Positions 53,797-62,645 of a stretch of DNA of 64,000 nucleotides are shown piece after piece; position 1 is the stretch's first letter; each line of letters begins with the position of its first letter. Below the pieces are notes generated by a model that was given only the letters and a program-made list of their open reading frames with translations, had not been told where the DNA came from and made no database searches. This stretch comes from SMWD01 sp964629475. GTDB lineage: Bacteria > Pseudomonadota > Gammaproteobacteria > Steroidobacterales > GCA-2729495. A program made the position numbers and the translations under genes. The DNA lies in contig CAZVQW010000009.1 in NCBI GenBank assembly GCA_964629475.1, forward strand, positions 1-64,000. Direction: 5' to 3'.

Positions 53797-54963
53797 TCAA
53801 CCGAATTGCATACCTTCTTCATCTTCATCGTCGGCCAGTGACAGACCCTTGGCCCGTTCCTCTGCATTGTCAGTGCTACGCTTGCCTTCGAGCTTGATAC
53901 GCAGACGCAATTCATTCTTCGAGTCTGCATTACGCATTGCGTCGTCGTAGCTGATCTTGCCGTCTTCAAACAAATCAAACAGATCCTGATCGAATGTTTT
54001 CATGCCCAGACGATTACTCTTTGCCATGACTTCCTTGATCTGCGCAACCTCACCCTTGAATATCAGATCGGAAATCAGCGGCGACTTCAGCATAATTTCC
54101 ATCGCCGCGATACGTCCACTGCCACCCTCGCGCGGCAACAGGCGCTGAGAGATCAGCGCCTGAACATTCAACGACATATCCATCAGGAGTTGATCGCGTT
54201 TTGCCTCGGGGAAAAAGTTGATGATTCGATCGAGCGCCTGGTTGGCGCTGTTCGCGTGCAATGTCGCAAGACACAGGTGACCCGTCTCGGCAAACTGGAT
54301 ACCGAACTCCATCGTTTCGCGTTCACGAATCTCACCGATCATGATGACATCGGGCGCCTGGCGTAAGGTGTTTTTCAGGGCGGCGAACCATGAATCAGTG
54401 TCGACACCGACCTCGCGCTGAGTCACGACACAGCGTTTATGCGCATGCACATATTCAACCGGGTCCTCGATCGTGACGATGTGGCCACGCGAATTCTCAT
54501 TGCGGTGACCGACCATCGCTGCCAGCGTGGTCGATTTACCCGAACCGGTCGCGCCGACGAGAATCACGAGCCCGCGTTTCGTCATTGCGATTTCTTTCAG
54601 CGTATCGGGTAGCTCGAGTTCGTCGACCGTCGGGATCGTCGTGACGATCTGCCGCAGCACCGCCGCGACAGCGCCCTGCTGAATGTATGCACTGACACGA
54701 AACCGGCCGATTCCCTGCGGGCTGATCGCAAAATTACACTCTTTCGTAGCGTCAAACTCGCGCGCCTGCTTGTCGCTCATGATGGCACGGACGATAACCG
54801 CGCTCTGATCCGGCGACAGAGGCTCCTCGGCCGCACGATGAATTTCACCATCGACCTTGATCGCCGGGGGGAATCCGGCGGTGATGAACAGGTCAGACCC
54901 ATTCTTGGCCACCATCTTCTTGAGCAGACCCTGCATGAGCCGTGTCGCATGATCGCGTTCCAT
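53797..54963 (-). CDS. pilU: Pilus retraction ATPase PilU
   Basis: Encodes 388 residues, the family's length. SDLFITAGFPPAIKVDGEIH, Walker A GATGSGKSTTLAAM, VIMIGEIRERETM and TGHLCLATLHANSANQALDRIINFFP are seen, plus the acidic PilU tail (SLADDEDEEGMQFG). PilU works with PilT in type IV pilus retraction. It is 46 bp from pilT on the same strand. Confidence 0.95.
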   Translation of the reverse strand: MERDHATRLMQGLLKKMVAKNGSDLFITAGFPPAIKVDGEIHRAAEEPLSPDQSAVIVRAIMSDKQAREFDATKECNFAISPQGIGRFRVSAYIQQGAVAAVLRQIVTTIPTVDELELPDTLKEIAMTKRGLVILVGATGSGKSTTLAAMVGHRNENSRGHIVTIEDPVEYVHAHKRCVVTQREVGVDTDSWFAALKNTLRQAPDVIMIGEIRERETMEFGIQFAETGHLCLATLHANSANQALDRIINFFPEAKRDQLLMDMSLNVQALISQRLLPREGGSGRIAAMEIMLKSPLISDLIFKGEVAQIKEVMAKSNRLGMKTFDQDLFDLFEDGKISYDDAMRNADSKNELRLRIKLEGKRSTDNAEERAKGLSLADDEDEEGMQFG

Positions 54964-55009
54964 ACGAAATATCCTTTCTGATTAATTTAAGACGCCAGTG
55001 CGCCCGAAA

Positions 55010-56050
55010 TTAGAAGTTCTCCTTATGAGCGGCCCGGAAGCGGGCCTCTTCCTTATTGATGAGACCCTTGGCCAGCATTTCTGCGAGGTTCTGGTCCAAT
55101 GTCTGCATACCGGATGCCTGGCCAGTCTGGATCGCCGAATACATCTGCGCAATCTTGCCCTCCCGGATCAGGTTCCTGATTGCCGATGTGCCGATCATGA
55201 TCTCGTGGGCCGCAACGCGGCCGCCACCGATACGCTTGAGCAACGACTGGGAAATCACGGCGCGCAATGATTCGGACAACATCGACCGCACCATTTCCTT
55301 CTCGGCTGCCGGAAACACATCGACGACACGGTCGATCGTCTTGGCCGCCGAGCTCGTATGCAGCGTGCCGAATACAAGGTGGCCGGTCTCGGCCGCGGTC
55401 AATGCGAGCCGGATCGTCTCGAGGTCACGCATCTCACCGACGAGGACAACATCCGGATCCTCACGCAGCGCCGAGCGCAGCGCCTCGGCAAAGCCCAGCG
55501 TGTCACGATGTACCTCACGCTGATTAATCAGCGATTTCTTGCTCTCGTGCACAAACTCGATCGGATCCTCAATGGTCAGAATATGATCGGGTTTGTTGTC
55601 GTTGATATAGTCGACCATCGCCGCGAGCGTGGTCGATTTGCCCGAACCGGTCGGCCCGGTTACCAGGACAATCCCGCGCGGATACATCGAAATATCCTTG
55701 AAAATGGCCGGAGCCATCAGGTCCTCGAGCGTCAGGATCTCGGATGGAATCGTGCGAAATACAGCGCCGGCGCCACGCGCCTGGTTGAAGGCATTGACAC
55801 GAAAACGCGCGAGATCCGGAATCTCGAACGAAAAGTCAGTCTCGAAGTACTCCTCGAAGTCCTTGCGCTGCCTGTCGTTCATGATGTCGTATATCATGCC
55901 GTGCACGTCTTTGTGCGTCAGCGCGGGCATGTTGATTCGTTTTATGTCGCCATCGACGCGAATCATCGGTGGCACTCCGGCGGACAGGTGCAAATCCGAC
56001 GCATTGTTTTTTACGGAAAATGTCAGTAACTGAGCGATATCGACAGCCAT
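55010..56050 (-). CDS. pilT: Pilus retraction ATPase PilT
   Basis: Encodes 346 residues. ASDLHLSAGVPPMIRVDGDIKR, Walker A GPTGSGKSTTLAAM, DVVLVGEMRDLETIRLALTAAETGHLVFGTLHTSSAAKTIDR (given for recognition in parts) and the AIRNLIREGK motif specific to PilT are all present. It powers pilus retraction. It is divergent from yggS, as in Pseudomonas. Confidence 0.97.
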   Translation of the reverse strand: MAVDIAQLLTFSVKNNASDLHLSAGVPPMIRVDGDIKRINMPALTHKDVHGMIYDIMNDRQRKDFEEYFETDFSFEIPDLARFRVNAFNQARGAGAVFRTIPSEILTLEDLMAPAIFKDISMYPRGIVLVTGPTGSGKSTTLAAMVDYINDNKPDHILTIEDPIEFVHESKKSLINQREVHRDTLGFAEALRSALREDPDVVLVGEMRDLETIRLALTAAETGHLVFGTLHTSSAAKTIDRVVDVFPAAEKEMVRSMLSESLRAVISQSLLKRIGGGRVAAHEIMIGTSAIRNLIREGKIAQMYSAIQTGQASGMQTLDQNLAEMLAKGLINKEEARFRAAHKENF

Positions 56051-56155
56051 TATTTAGCCCCAAATCAATAACTTACCCACAAGCATCCCGCCTGCATTTA
56101 CCATAAGCGGTAAATTTGGCGGAAGTTAAGTATATAGGGCCACCAGAAAGGGATC

Positions 56156-56842
56156 GTGACGCGAATCACGGAACAACTAGCGCACCTCCGACGACGTGTT
56201 GAATCTGCTGCCGAATCCGCAGGTCGAGACCCGGATTCGGTCCGGATCCTTGCCGTCAGCAAGAAACAACCCATCGAAGCCCTTGTCGCGGCCTATGCAG
56301 CAGGTTTGCGGGATTTTGGCGAGAATTACCTGCAGGAGGCGCTGGGCAAGATCCCGGCGCTTGGTCGCAACGCCATATGGCACTTTATCGGCCCGGTTCA
56401 ATCCAACAAGACCCGGCTCATTGCGGAAAATTTCGACTGGGTCCAAACGGTAACGAGTCGCCGGATTGCTGAACGCTTGTCGGCACAACGCCCCATGGAC
56501 CGTAACGATCTGCAAATCTGTATCCAGCTGCGGCCACCGGGCGCAGAACAACGCAATGGTGTCAGCGAGGATGACCTGCCCGGTCTTGCCGCCGTGATCG
56601 CCGCTGCACCTAATCTGCGATTACGCGGGTTGATGACGATACCGCTGCCAGATCGCGGCGAAGCCGCCACGCGCAGCGAATTCGCGCGTGCACGCCGGCT
56701 ATTCGATGAACTTGGCCACGCAGGTTACGCTGTAGATACATTGTCGATGGGTATGTCAGCCGATCTCGAAGCAGCGATAATAGAAGGCAGCACCTGCATC
56801 AGGATCGGCACGGACTTGTTTGGAACCAGGGATTATGGATAA
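56156..56842 (+). CDS. yggS: YggS-family PLP homeostasis protein
   Basis: Encodes 228 residues from GTG 56156 with AAAGGG upstream. The PLP lysine lies in RILAVSKKQP, followed by FGENYLQEA, WHFIGPVQSNKT and LSMGMSADLEAAI. It keeps pyridoxal 5'-phosphate levels balanced and has no known catalytic turnover. Its stop overlaps the proC start. Confidence 0.96.
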   Translation: MTRITEQLAHLRRRVESAAESAGRDPDSVRILAVSKKQPIEALVAAYAAGLRDFGENYLQEALGKIPALGRNAIWHFIGPVQSNKTRLIAENFDWVQTVTSRRIAERLSAQRPMDRNDLQICIQLRPPGAEQRNGVSEDDLPGLAAVIAAAPNLRLRGLMTIPLPDRGEAATRSEFARARRLFDELGHAGYAVDTLSMGMSADLEAAIIEGSTCIRIGTDLFGTRDYG

Positions 56843-57662
56843 CAACAATCTGCACATCGGCTTTATTGGCGGCGGCAACATGGCCCGGGCAATCATCGCC
56901 GGACTAATCCGGTCTGGCCACGATCCTCAATGCCTGACCGTAGCCGAACCCGATCCGGCACAACGTGAACGTGTACACGCGCTCAATGCCGGCATCCACG
57001 TGAGTGACAATAATAATGATGCGGCCGTTGCCGCCGACATCGTCGTTCTGGCCGTCAAACCACAGATCATGCCCACCGTCGTCAGCGGATTGCCGGCATC
57101 CACCGAACAGAGTTCGCGTATTTTCCTGTCGATTGCCGCCGGCACCACACTCGGCTCGCTGCAGACGATGCTCGACCCGGCGCAGGCAATCGTACGCGTA
57201 ATGCCAAACCAACCGGCGCTGGTCGGCGCCGGTATGTCAGTACTGATCGCAACGGCGGCAACGAGCAGTGAACAAAAAGCCTCGGCGCAGTATGTTGCCG
57301 AGGCGATGGGCGACATCGCGTGGGTCGATGATGAGGCACTGATGGATGCCGTCACTGCCGTATCGGGCAGTGGCCCTGCATATTTCTACCTGTTTATGGA
57401 AATTATCGAGGCCTGCGCCCGAGACATGGGCCTGTCACCGGAACTCGCTCACCAGCTGGTGCGACAAACCGGTTTCGGCGCCGGACGTGTTGCGGCAGAA
57501 TCCGACCTGCCGCTCGACGCCCTGCGCGCGAGCGTGACATCGAAAGGTGGTACGACAGCTGCTGCGCTCAATGCACTGGAGCAATCGGAATTTCGTGCTA
57601 TTGTCGCGCGGGCGTTGCGCGCCGCCCGCGACCGGTCAATCGAGCTCGGCAAAGGGGACTGA
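56835..57662 (+). CDS. proC: Pyrroline-5-carboxylate reductase
   Basis: Last step of proline synthesis. ATG 56835 has AGGGATT before it and gives 275 residues. GFIGGGNMARAIIAGL binds NAD(P)H; VRVMPNQPALVGAGMS and SGSGPAYFYLFMEII with the C-terminal helices form the active site. Coupled to yggS by an 8-bp overlap. Confidence 0.96.
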   Translation: MDNNNLHIGFIGGGNMARAIIAGLIRSGHDPQCLTVAEPDPAQRERVHALNAGIHVSDNNNDAAVAADIVVLAVKPQIMPTVVSGLPASTEQSSRIFLSIAAGTTLGSLQTMLDPAQAIVRVMPNQPALVGAGMSVLIATAATSSEQKASAQYVAEAMGDIAWVDDEALMDAVTAVSGSGPAYFYLFMEIIEACARDMGLSPELAHQLVRQTGFGAGRVAAESDLPLDALRASVTSKGGTTAAALNALEQSEFRAIVARALRAARDRSIELGKGD

Positions 57663-57695
57663 TGGTGCGCCAGATTTCAAAACGGCAACGGTAAT

Positions 57696-58283
57696 ATGAA
57701 TATACAGGATGCGCTGACTTTCATCGTCAAGACTCTTCTCGAGCTTTATATCATTACGTTCGTTCTGCGCTTCATCCTGCAATGGGTGCGTGCTGATTTT
57801 CGTAACCCGATTACGCAGTTCTTCGTCCGCATCACGAACCCACTCGTGATTCCGGCGCGGCGATTGATTCCATCGGTCGGCGGGTTCGATACGGCGTTAA
57901 TAATTATCGTTCTGCTGCTCGAACTCACCGTCATGATCGTCCTGATCAACATGAACTGCATGAACGCACCAAATTTTGCCCAGGTAATCGGCCTGACGTT
58001 ACTGCGTATCGTCTACATGACGCTGCAAATATACTTCTTCGTCATCCTCATCTACGTGGTGCTGAGCTGGATCAATCCGGGTACTTATAATCCGGCTACC
58101 AATCTTCTGGCCAGTCTGGCCGAACCGGCACTGAAACCGTTCCGCCGATTGATCCCGCCGATAGCCGGTTTCGATCTGTCGGCGCTGTTTGCGCTGATCG
58201 CGATCCAAGCATTGATGATACTGCTGCAATTCGATCGTATGACCGCCGGCATGGACTGCGGATCGATCACAAAATTACTGTGA
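57696..58283 (+). CDS. yggT: YggT-family membrane protein
   Basis: Encodes 195 residues made of two tandem YggT units, each with two helices and the motif NPLVIPARRLIPSVGGFD or EPALKPFRRLIPPIAGFD. Such proteins are implicated in osmotic tolerance and membrane or division-site organisation; the mechanism is unknown. It follows proC as in many proteobacteria. Confidence 0.95.
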   Translation: MNIQDALTFIVKTLLELYIITFVLRFILQWVRADFRNPITQFFVRITNPLVIPARRLIPSVGGFDTALIIIVLLLELTVMIVLINMNCMNAPNFAQVIGLTLLRIVYMTLQIYFFVILIYVVLSWINPGTYNPATNLLASLAEPALKPFRRLIPPIAGFDLSALFALIAIQALMILLQFDRMTAGMDCGSITKLL

Positions 58284-58290
58284 CCAGGTG

Positions 58291-58320
58291 GAAAATTGGT
58301 GTCAGGCATCAATTAATTTT
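58291..58320. repeat. Solitary GGTGTCAGGCATC element between convergent genes
   Basis: GAAAATTGGTGTCAGGCATC followed by AATTAATTTT; a degenerate member of the GGTGTCTGACACC family. It fills the space between the yggT and terB stops and may act as a transcription barrier. Confidence 0.55.
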
Positions 58321-58769
58321 TACAGAGATTCATAGACCCGATTTCTTAACCGTATGACATCGCCGCGGGCAATGTAGAGCAGATCGGCGACCTTGCCGAT
58401 CATGTAGTCTTCGTACTTATCGAGTACTTTGTCCGCCAACGCGATGCGCCAGAGCATTTCGATAATCTTTTCTTTCTCGGCATAACTGAGTTCGGCATGC
58501 AAGATACGTGTGAACTCATGTAATGACACCGAGTTTTCAACCGCACGCTCCGCTCGGCCCAACAAGTGCTCTGCACCGACAGCTGACAGGCTGAAATTAT
58601 CCTTCAGCAATGCAAGCATCGTGTCATGTTCGATCGCCAGACGCTCATAATCTGCAGCGGCAATCTCGACCAACAGAGCCGCGGTCGCGTGCTCGATCCT
58701 GGCCTCACCAATGTCGGCCGATGTCTCTTCCTCCGACAAGCCGAATAAACTCAGCAAACGATCGATCAT
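58320..58769 (-). CDS. TerB-family protein
   Basis: Encodes 149 residues, all helical, with the TerB/DjlA-like acidic helix pairs EHATAALLVEIAAADYERLAIEHD and KIIEMLWRIALADKVLDKYEDYMIGKVADLL. The family binds metals or associates with membranes; a tellurite link is nominal. Its ATG overlaps the upstream hydrolase gene stop. Confidence 0.9.
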   Translation of the reverse strand: MIDRLLSLFGLSEEETSADIGEARIEHATAALLVEIAAADYERLAIEHDTMLALLKDNFSLSAVGAEHLLGRAERAVENSVSLHEFTRILHAELSYAEKEKIIEMLWRIALADKVLDKYEDYMIGKVADLLYIARGDVIRLRNRVYESL

Positions 58770-59419
58770 TCATCACCCCACTGAGCCACAAGGTGGTCGA
58801 CAACAATCGTTCGCAACTTCGTTAACCGACCATGGAAGAAATGCCCGGTATTGGGCACAACTACGAGTTCCGGCCCGGGCGTCAGTCCGTTAACCCATTC
58901 GATCACCTCATCACACGGCACAACCGCATCGGTCTCACCCTGCACGATCAGCCATGGACACTCCGGCTGGCGGTTACCCAGCAATTCAGCCATGCGCGAT
59001 GCGGCGGGCGCGACCGTAACGAGCTGGACCGGATCGGCTGACAGCGCGGCGCGGGCTGCCACCATACCGCCGAAAGAAAACCCGAGCAGGCACAGTTCAG
59101 CGCCCGGATAACGTTGTGCAGCCCAGTCAACCACGGCCAGCACATCGTCCGTCTCACCGATGCCGCCGGCGAAAGCGCCTTCACTCGCACCAACGCCACG
59201 AAAATTAAAACGAATCGCCGGTATACCAAGCTCATTCATCGCGCGGGACAAAGTATGCACAATCTTATTTGTCATCGTGCCCTGATGCAGAGGGTGCGGA
59301 TGACACACAATCGCAACCCGGCGGTCATCGCTCACCCGCGGCGCTTCCAGCAGAGCCTCGATCTGCCCAACCGGCCCGCCGATCGTCAGCGCATCTCTGC
59401 GCAGCGCCTTACTACTCAC
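58766..59419 (-). CDS. Alpha/beta hydrolase
   Basis: GTG 59419 has GGGAG 8 bp upstream and gives 217 residues; a longer frame to 59491 looks unlikely. The hydrolase fold shows VAIVCHPHPLHQGTM, FNFRGVGASEG, the nucleophile elbow GFSFGG, Asp in QGETDAVVP and His in PNTGHFFHG. These are small cytoplasmic esterase/peptidase-like enzymes; the substrate is unknown. Confidence 0.88.
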   Translation of the reverse strand: MSSKALRRDALTIGGPVGQIEALLEAPRVSDDRRVAIVCHPHPLHQGTMTNKIVHTLSRAMNELGIPAIRFNFRGVGASEGAFAGGIGETDDVLAVVDWAAQRYPGAELCLLGFSFGGMVAARAALSADPVQLVTVAPAASRMAELLGNRQPECPWLIVQGETDAVVPCDEVIEWVNGLTPGPELVVVPNTGHFFHGRLTKLRTIVVDHLVAQWGDE

Positions 59420-59572
59420 CAAACACACTCCCGAAGACTTACCGACTCTAATAGCCGGCGCTATTGTAAAGGCTATCGACTGATCGAACATCTACCTCTG
59501 GTTAATAAGGTAATGGGCGAGAATCGATGGAATGGCATATCATGGAACACGCACGACGACGGGGAGACCATC

Positions 59573-60202
59573 ATGCTTCTTACATCCACAACCTTCGAAC
59601 ACAATGGAATAATCCCGGAACGCTGCGCATTCGGTATTCCGGATACCGATGAACACCTCAAGCTCGGTGAGAACAGGAATCCCCAACTCAGCTGGGGCGA
59701 TGTTCCACCCGATGCAAATTCGCTCGTACTGTTGTGCATAGATCCGGACGTGCCGTCATCGGCAGAAAACTTCAACAAGGAAGGGGCGACAATCGAATTA
59801 AATCTGCCGCGCGTGGACTTTATTCACTGGGTCATGATCGACATACCCGCACAAGCCGGTTCGATCGATGAAGGCGCCTGCTCAGATGGTATCGTGCCAA
59901 GTGGCAAGAATAACCCGACCGGACCGGCGGGATCCCGCCAGGGCATCAATGACTATACGAATTTCATGGCCGGTGATCCGGATATGGAAGGCGATTACTA
60001 CGGTTACGACGGTCCGTGCCCACCCTGGAACGACGAACGTCTGCATCACTATCACTTCACGTTATACGCGCTCGATCTCGAGCAATTACCGGTTGCCAAA
60101 CACTTCACGGCGTCTGATGTACTCGCGGCTATCGAGGCTCATATCATTGATTCAGTGACACTAATCGGCACATACAGCCTGAATCCGGACGTGCCGGCAT
60201 AG
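59573..60202 (+). CDS. YbhB/YbcL-family PEBP-like protein
   Basis: ATG 59573 with GGGGAG upstream gives 209 residues. Phosphatidylethanolamine-binding fold features are PQLSWGDVPPDANSLVLLCIDPDVP, HWVMIDIP, GINDYTNFMAG, YDGPCPPWNDERLHHYHFTLYAL. Cytoplasmic, with no signal peptide. Its ligand is unknown. Confidence 0.93.
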   Translation: MLLTSTTFEHNGIIPERCAFGIPDTDEHLKLGENRNPQLSWGDVPPDANSLVLLCIDPDVPSSAENFNKEGATIELNLPRVDFIHWVMIDIPAQAGSIDEGACSDGIVPSGKNNPTGPAGSRQGINDYTNFMAGDPDMEGDYYGYDGPCPPWNDERLHHYHFTLYALDLEQLPVAKHFTASDVLAAIEAHIIDSVTLIGTYSLNPDVPA

Positions 60203-60373
60203 AAACCTCCGGCTCCCTGTTTTAGTGGCTGAACTCATGGCGCCGCGCAGAATCAATAACTTTCACTGTTAATCCCGCCTGTTGCGGTCGATTCATCGCT
60301 TGCGGCAACGACTGGCGGAAAGTGAATATAGGCAAACTGGCCTATTGACATCGCGGAACAGCACAACCCATAC

Positions 60374-60391
60374 TTAGCTAAGTTTAGCTAA
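60374..60391. promoter_or_regulatory. Candidate toxin-antitoxin operator
   Basis: Two copies of the palindrome TTAGCTAA (60374-60381 and 60384-60391) spaced 10 bp, one helical turn, directly before the antitoxin gene. This is the usual arrangement for cooperative binding by an antitoxin dimer. Confidence 0.55.
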
Positions 60392-60405
60392 ACTAATGGT
60401 GTCTG

Positions 60406-60648
60406 ATGTCAACGATTCAGGTCAATATGCACGAGGCAAAATCCCAACTCTCCCAATTGGGAGAAAAAGCATGGGCAGGAGAAAGAGTTGTGATCGCCAA
60501 GGCAGGAAAGCCCTACCTGGATCTATTCCCCCATAAGGGCAAACGCAAACCGCGGGAACCAGGCCGATTCAAAGGCAAAATAAAGATGTCGAAGGCGTTC
60601 GATCAAACACCTGTCGACATCATCGATGCCTTTGAAGGAAACGATTGA
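60406..60648 (+). CDS. Type II antitoxin, Phd/YefM-like
   Basis: Encodes 80 residues: the DNA-binding N-domain IQVNMHEAKSQLSQLGEKAWAGERVVIAKAGKP is that of Phd/YefM antitoxins, and the basic/acidic C-terminal tail (MSKAFDQTPVDIIDAFEGND) would wrap the toxin. The stop overlaps the toxin ATG (TGATG). Its start codon lies within a GGTGTCTGATGTC sequence related to the palindrome family. Confidence 0.9.
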   Translation: MSTIQVNMHEAKSQLSQLGEKAWAGERVVIAKAGKPYLDLFPHKGKRKPREPGRFKGKIKMSKAFDQTPVDIIDAFEGND

Positions 60649-61034
60649 TGCGGCGGTTGCTGCTCGATACGCACATTTTGTTGTGGTGGCTGTCCGACGA
60701 CGAAAATCTCGGCGAGCAGGCCAAGAAAATGATTGCCGACACTCGCAATGAAGTTTTCATCAGTGCAGCGACAACATGGGAGATCGCGATCAAGAAAGCC
60801 AAGGGCCTGTTAGAGGCGCCTAACGATATGGACCGCATTGTTGAAGATGAGGGGTTCAGTAAATTGCCTGTTTCACTGTTTCACGGCGAGAAAGCGGGAG
60901 ACTTGCCAGAGATTTATCGCGATCCTTTTGACCGAATGCTGGTCGCACAGGCTCAGGCAGAGGGACTAGAGATCATGACAGTCGATCCCGAGATACCGAA
61001 ATACGGAATCAAACTGATTGATCCGCGGAATTAA
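60648..61034 (+). CDS. VapC-type PIN-domain toxin
   Basis: Encodes 128 residues with the PIN ribonuclease acidic residues in LLLDTHILLWWL, AATTWEIAIK and RDPFDRMLVAQA, and a final D in TVDPEIPKYG. Likely an RNase neutralised by the upstream antitoxin and translated coupled to it. This is the PIN subgroup usually paired with Phd-type antitoxins. Confidence 0.92.
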   Translation: MRRLLLDTHILLWWLSDDENLGEQAKKMIADTRNEVFISAATTWEIAIKKAKGLLEAPNDMDRIVEDEGFSKLPVSLFHGEKAGDLPEIYRDPFDRMLVAQAQAEGLEIMTVDPEIPKYGIKLIDPRN

Positions 61035-61191
61035 TATACTAGAATAACAGCAGCATTCGGAAGCAGGGATCGTGTAGCTTTCGCCAGCTTTTTATACAGG
61101 GTGATATTACTCAGCGCCCTATGATGTTGTTCAGCATCGCAACAATCTATAGCGGCGACATGGACAGATGGTTACCTTCAGCGCCTTTCCC

Positions 61192-61590
61192 TCAATCTTT
61201 ATCTTCAAGATCCAGCGACGCCGAATTGATGCAATAGCGCTGACCTGTCGGCTGCGGACCATCGGGGAAAACATGTCCCAGGTGTGCGCCGCAAGCTGCA
61301 CACAGGGCCTCATCACGAATTCTGCCGTGGCTCGTGTCACGCTCGATCCGAATACGCGCCGGATCGACGGATTCAAAAAAACTTGGCCAACCCGAGCCTG
61401 AGTCGAATTTTGTTTCCGAGTCGAACAACTCAGCACCACAGCAGATACAGACGTACATGCCCGTTTTCTTGCAGTCATGGTACACACCGGTAAATGCAGG
61501 CTCCGTGCCTTTCTGCTGCGTTACATGAAACTGCTCCGGTGTCAGACGCGCACGCAATGCTTCTGTTGAACTGTCTTTCTTACCGGACAT
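61192..61590 (-). CDS. msrB: Peptide methionine-(R)-sulfoxide reductase
   Basis: Encodes 132 residues. Zinc-site cysteine pairs are in CICCGAELF and CAACGAHLGHVF, and the catalytic cysteine in GQRYCINSASL. SGSGWPSFFE is the substrate-site signature. Cytoplasmic repair enzyme for oxidised methionine. Confidence 0.97.
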   Translation of the reverse strand: MSGKKDSSTEALRARLTPEQFHVTQQKGTEPAFTGVYHDCKKTGMYVCICCGAELFDSETKFDSGSGWPSFFESVDPARIRIERDTSHGRIRDEALCAACGAHLGHVFPDGPQPTGQRYCINSASLDLEDKD

Positions 61591-61691
61591 AGTCCGTCTC
61601 CACTATCAACTACAGATCATGATTCTAGCCCGAATATTGCACCCGGGTCAGTTATCATGGCTAACCATTCATTTTACTTTCACCCAGTCTA

Positions 61692-62615
61692 TTGCCGCAC
61701 TCAGACACACATTCGCACGGACATGGCCACGATCATCATGTCCCGACGGACATGAACCGGATCTTTGCCCTCGGCGTTATCCTGAATATTGTTTTTGTCA
61801 TTATCGAAGCGGCATATGGGCTCGTCGCCGGCTCCCTGGCGCTGCTCGCGGATGCCGGCCATAACCTCAGCGATGTCATGAGCCTGCTGCTGGCCTGGGG
61901 TGCAAACGTGCTGGCCCAGAAGAAACCAACGCCACGCAGAACTTATGGCCTGCGCCGCGCAACCAACCTGGCGGCTCTGCTGAGTTCGATCCTGCTGCTG
62001 CTCGCCATGGGCGGTATCGCGTGGGAAGCATTAGACAGATTCACCACTGCCGTCACCATTGACGGCCGGATCGTGATCATCGTTGCCGCGATCGGCGTCG
62101 TCATCAACGGCATCACGGCATGGCTATTCGCCGCCGGCAGCAAACACGACCTGAACGTCAAAGCCGCATTCCTGCACATGGCGGCCGATACCGGCGTGTC
62201 GATCGGCGTCGTACTCGGTGGTATCGGCATTCTGCTGTTTGGCTGGTACTGGGCAGATCCCGTGATCACGCTGATCATCGTCGTGGTCATACTCATCAGC
62301 ACCTGGGGCGTATTGCGCGACTCACTCGATCTGGCATTCGATTCGGTACCGCGCGATATCGATCCACAACAGGTTCGTGATTACCTGTCCGGTCTGCCGG
62401 GCGTCAGTACCGTTCACGATTTACACATCTGGGGCATGAGCACGACCGAAACCGCGCTGACCGCACACCTTGTCATGCCCGACGGTAATGGTCAGGATGA
62501 ATTTCTGCAGCGCATTTCCGATGAGCTGATGAACCGGTTTCGGATTGCACATGCAACCATTCAGGTCGAGCGCGGTGAAATTGATCACGGGTGTGACGGG
62601 GAGGGGCGGCCGTGA
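61692..62615 (+). CDS. Cation diffusion facilitator (ZitB/CzcD-like)
   Basis: Encodes 307 residues from TTG 61692; the His-rich start (HSDTHSHGHGHDHH) supports it over the ATG at 61752. Six helices contain the metal-site HxxxD motifs DAGHNLSDVMSLLL and HMAADTGVSIGVV, and a cytoplasmic domain ends the protein. It exports zinc or similar ions using the proton gradient. Confidence 0.93.
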   Translation: MPHSDTHSHGHGHDHHVPTDMNRIFALGVILNIVFVIIEAAYGLVAGSLALLADAGHNLSDVMSLLLAWGANVLAQKKPTPRRTYGLRRATNLAALLSSILLLLAMGGIAWEALDRFTTAVTIDGRIVIIVAAIGVVINGITAWLFAAGSKHDLNVKAAFLHMAADTGVSIGVVLGGIGILLFGWYWADPVITLIIVVVILISTWGVLRDSLDLAFDSVPRDIDPQQVRDYLSGLPGVSTVHDLHIWGMSTTETALTAHLVMPDGNGQDEFLQRISDELMNRFRIAHATIQVERGEIDHGCDGEGRP

Positions 62616-62616
62616 A

Positions 62617-62640
62617 TCGCGGCTAAAGCCGCTCCCACAA
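62617..62640. repeat. REP-like palindrome
   Basis: GCGGCTAAAGCCGC followed by TCCCACAA. This sequence type (GTGGGAGCGGCTTTAGCCGC on the other strand) is a well-known REP unit of Pseudomonas and Xanthomonas relatives. It lies between the convergent CDF transporter gene and htpG. Confidence 0.75.
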
Positions 62641-62645
62641 TTGCC

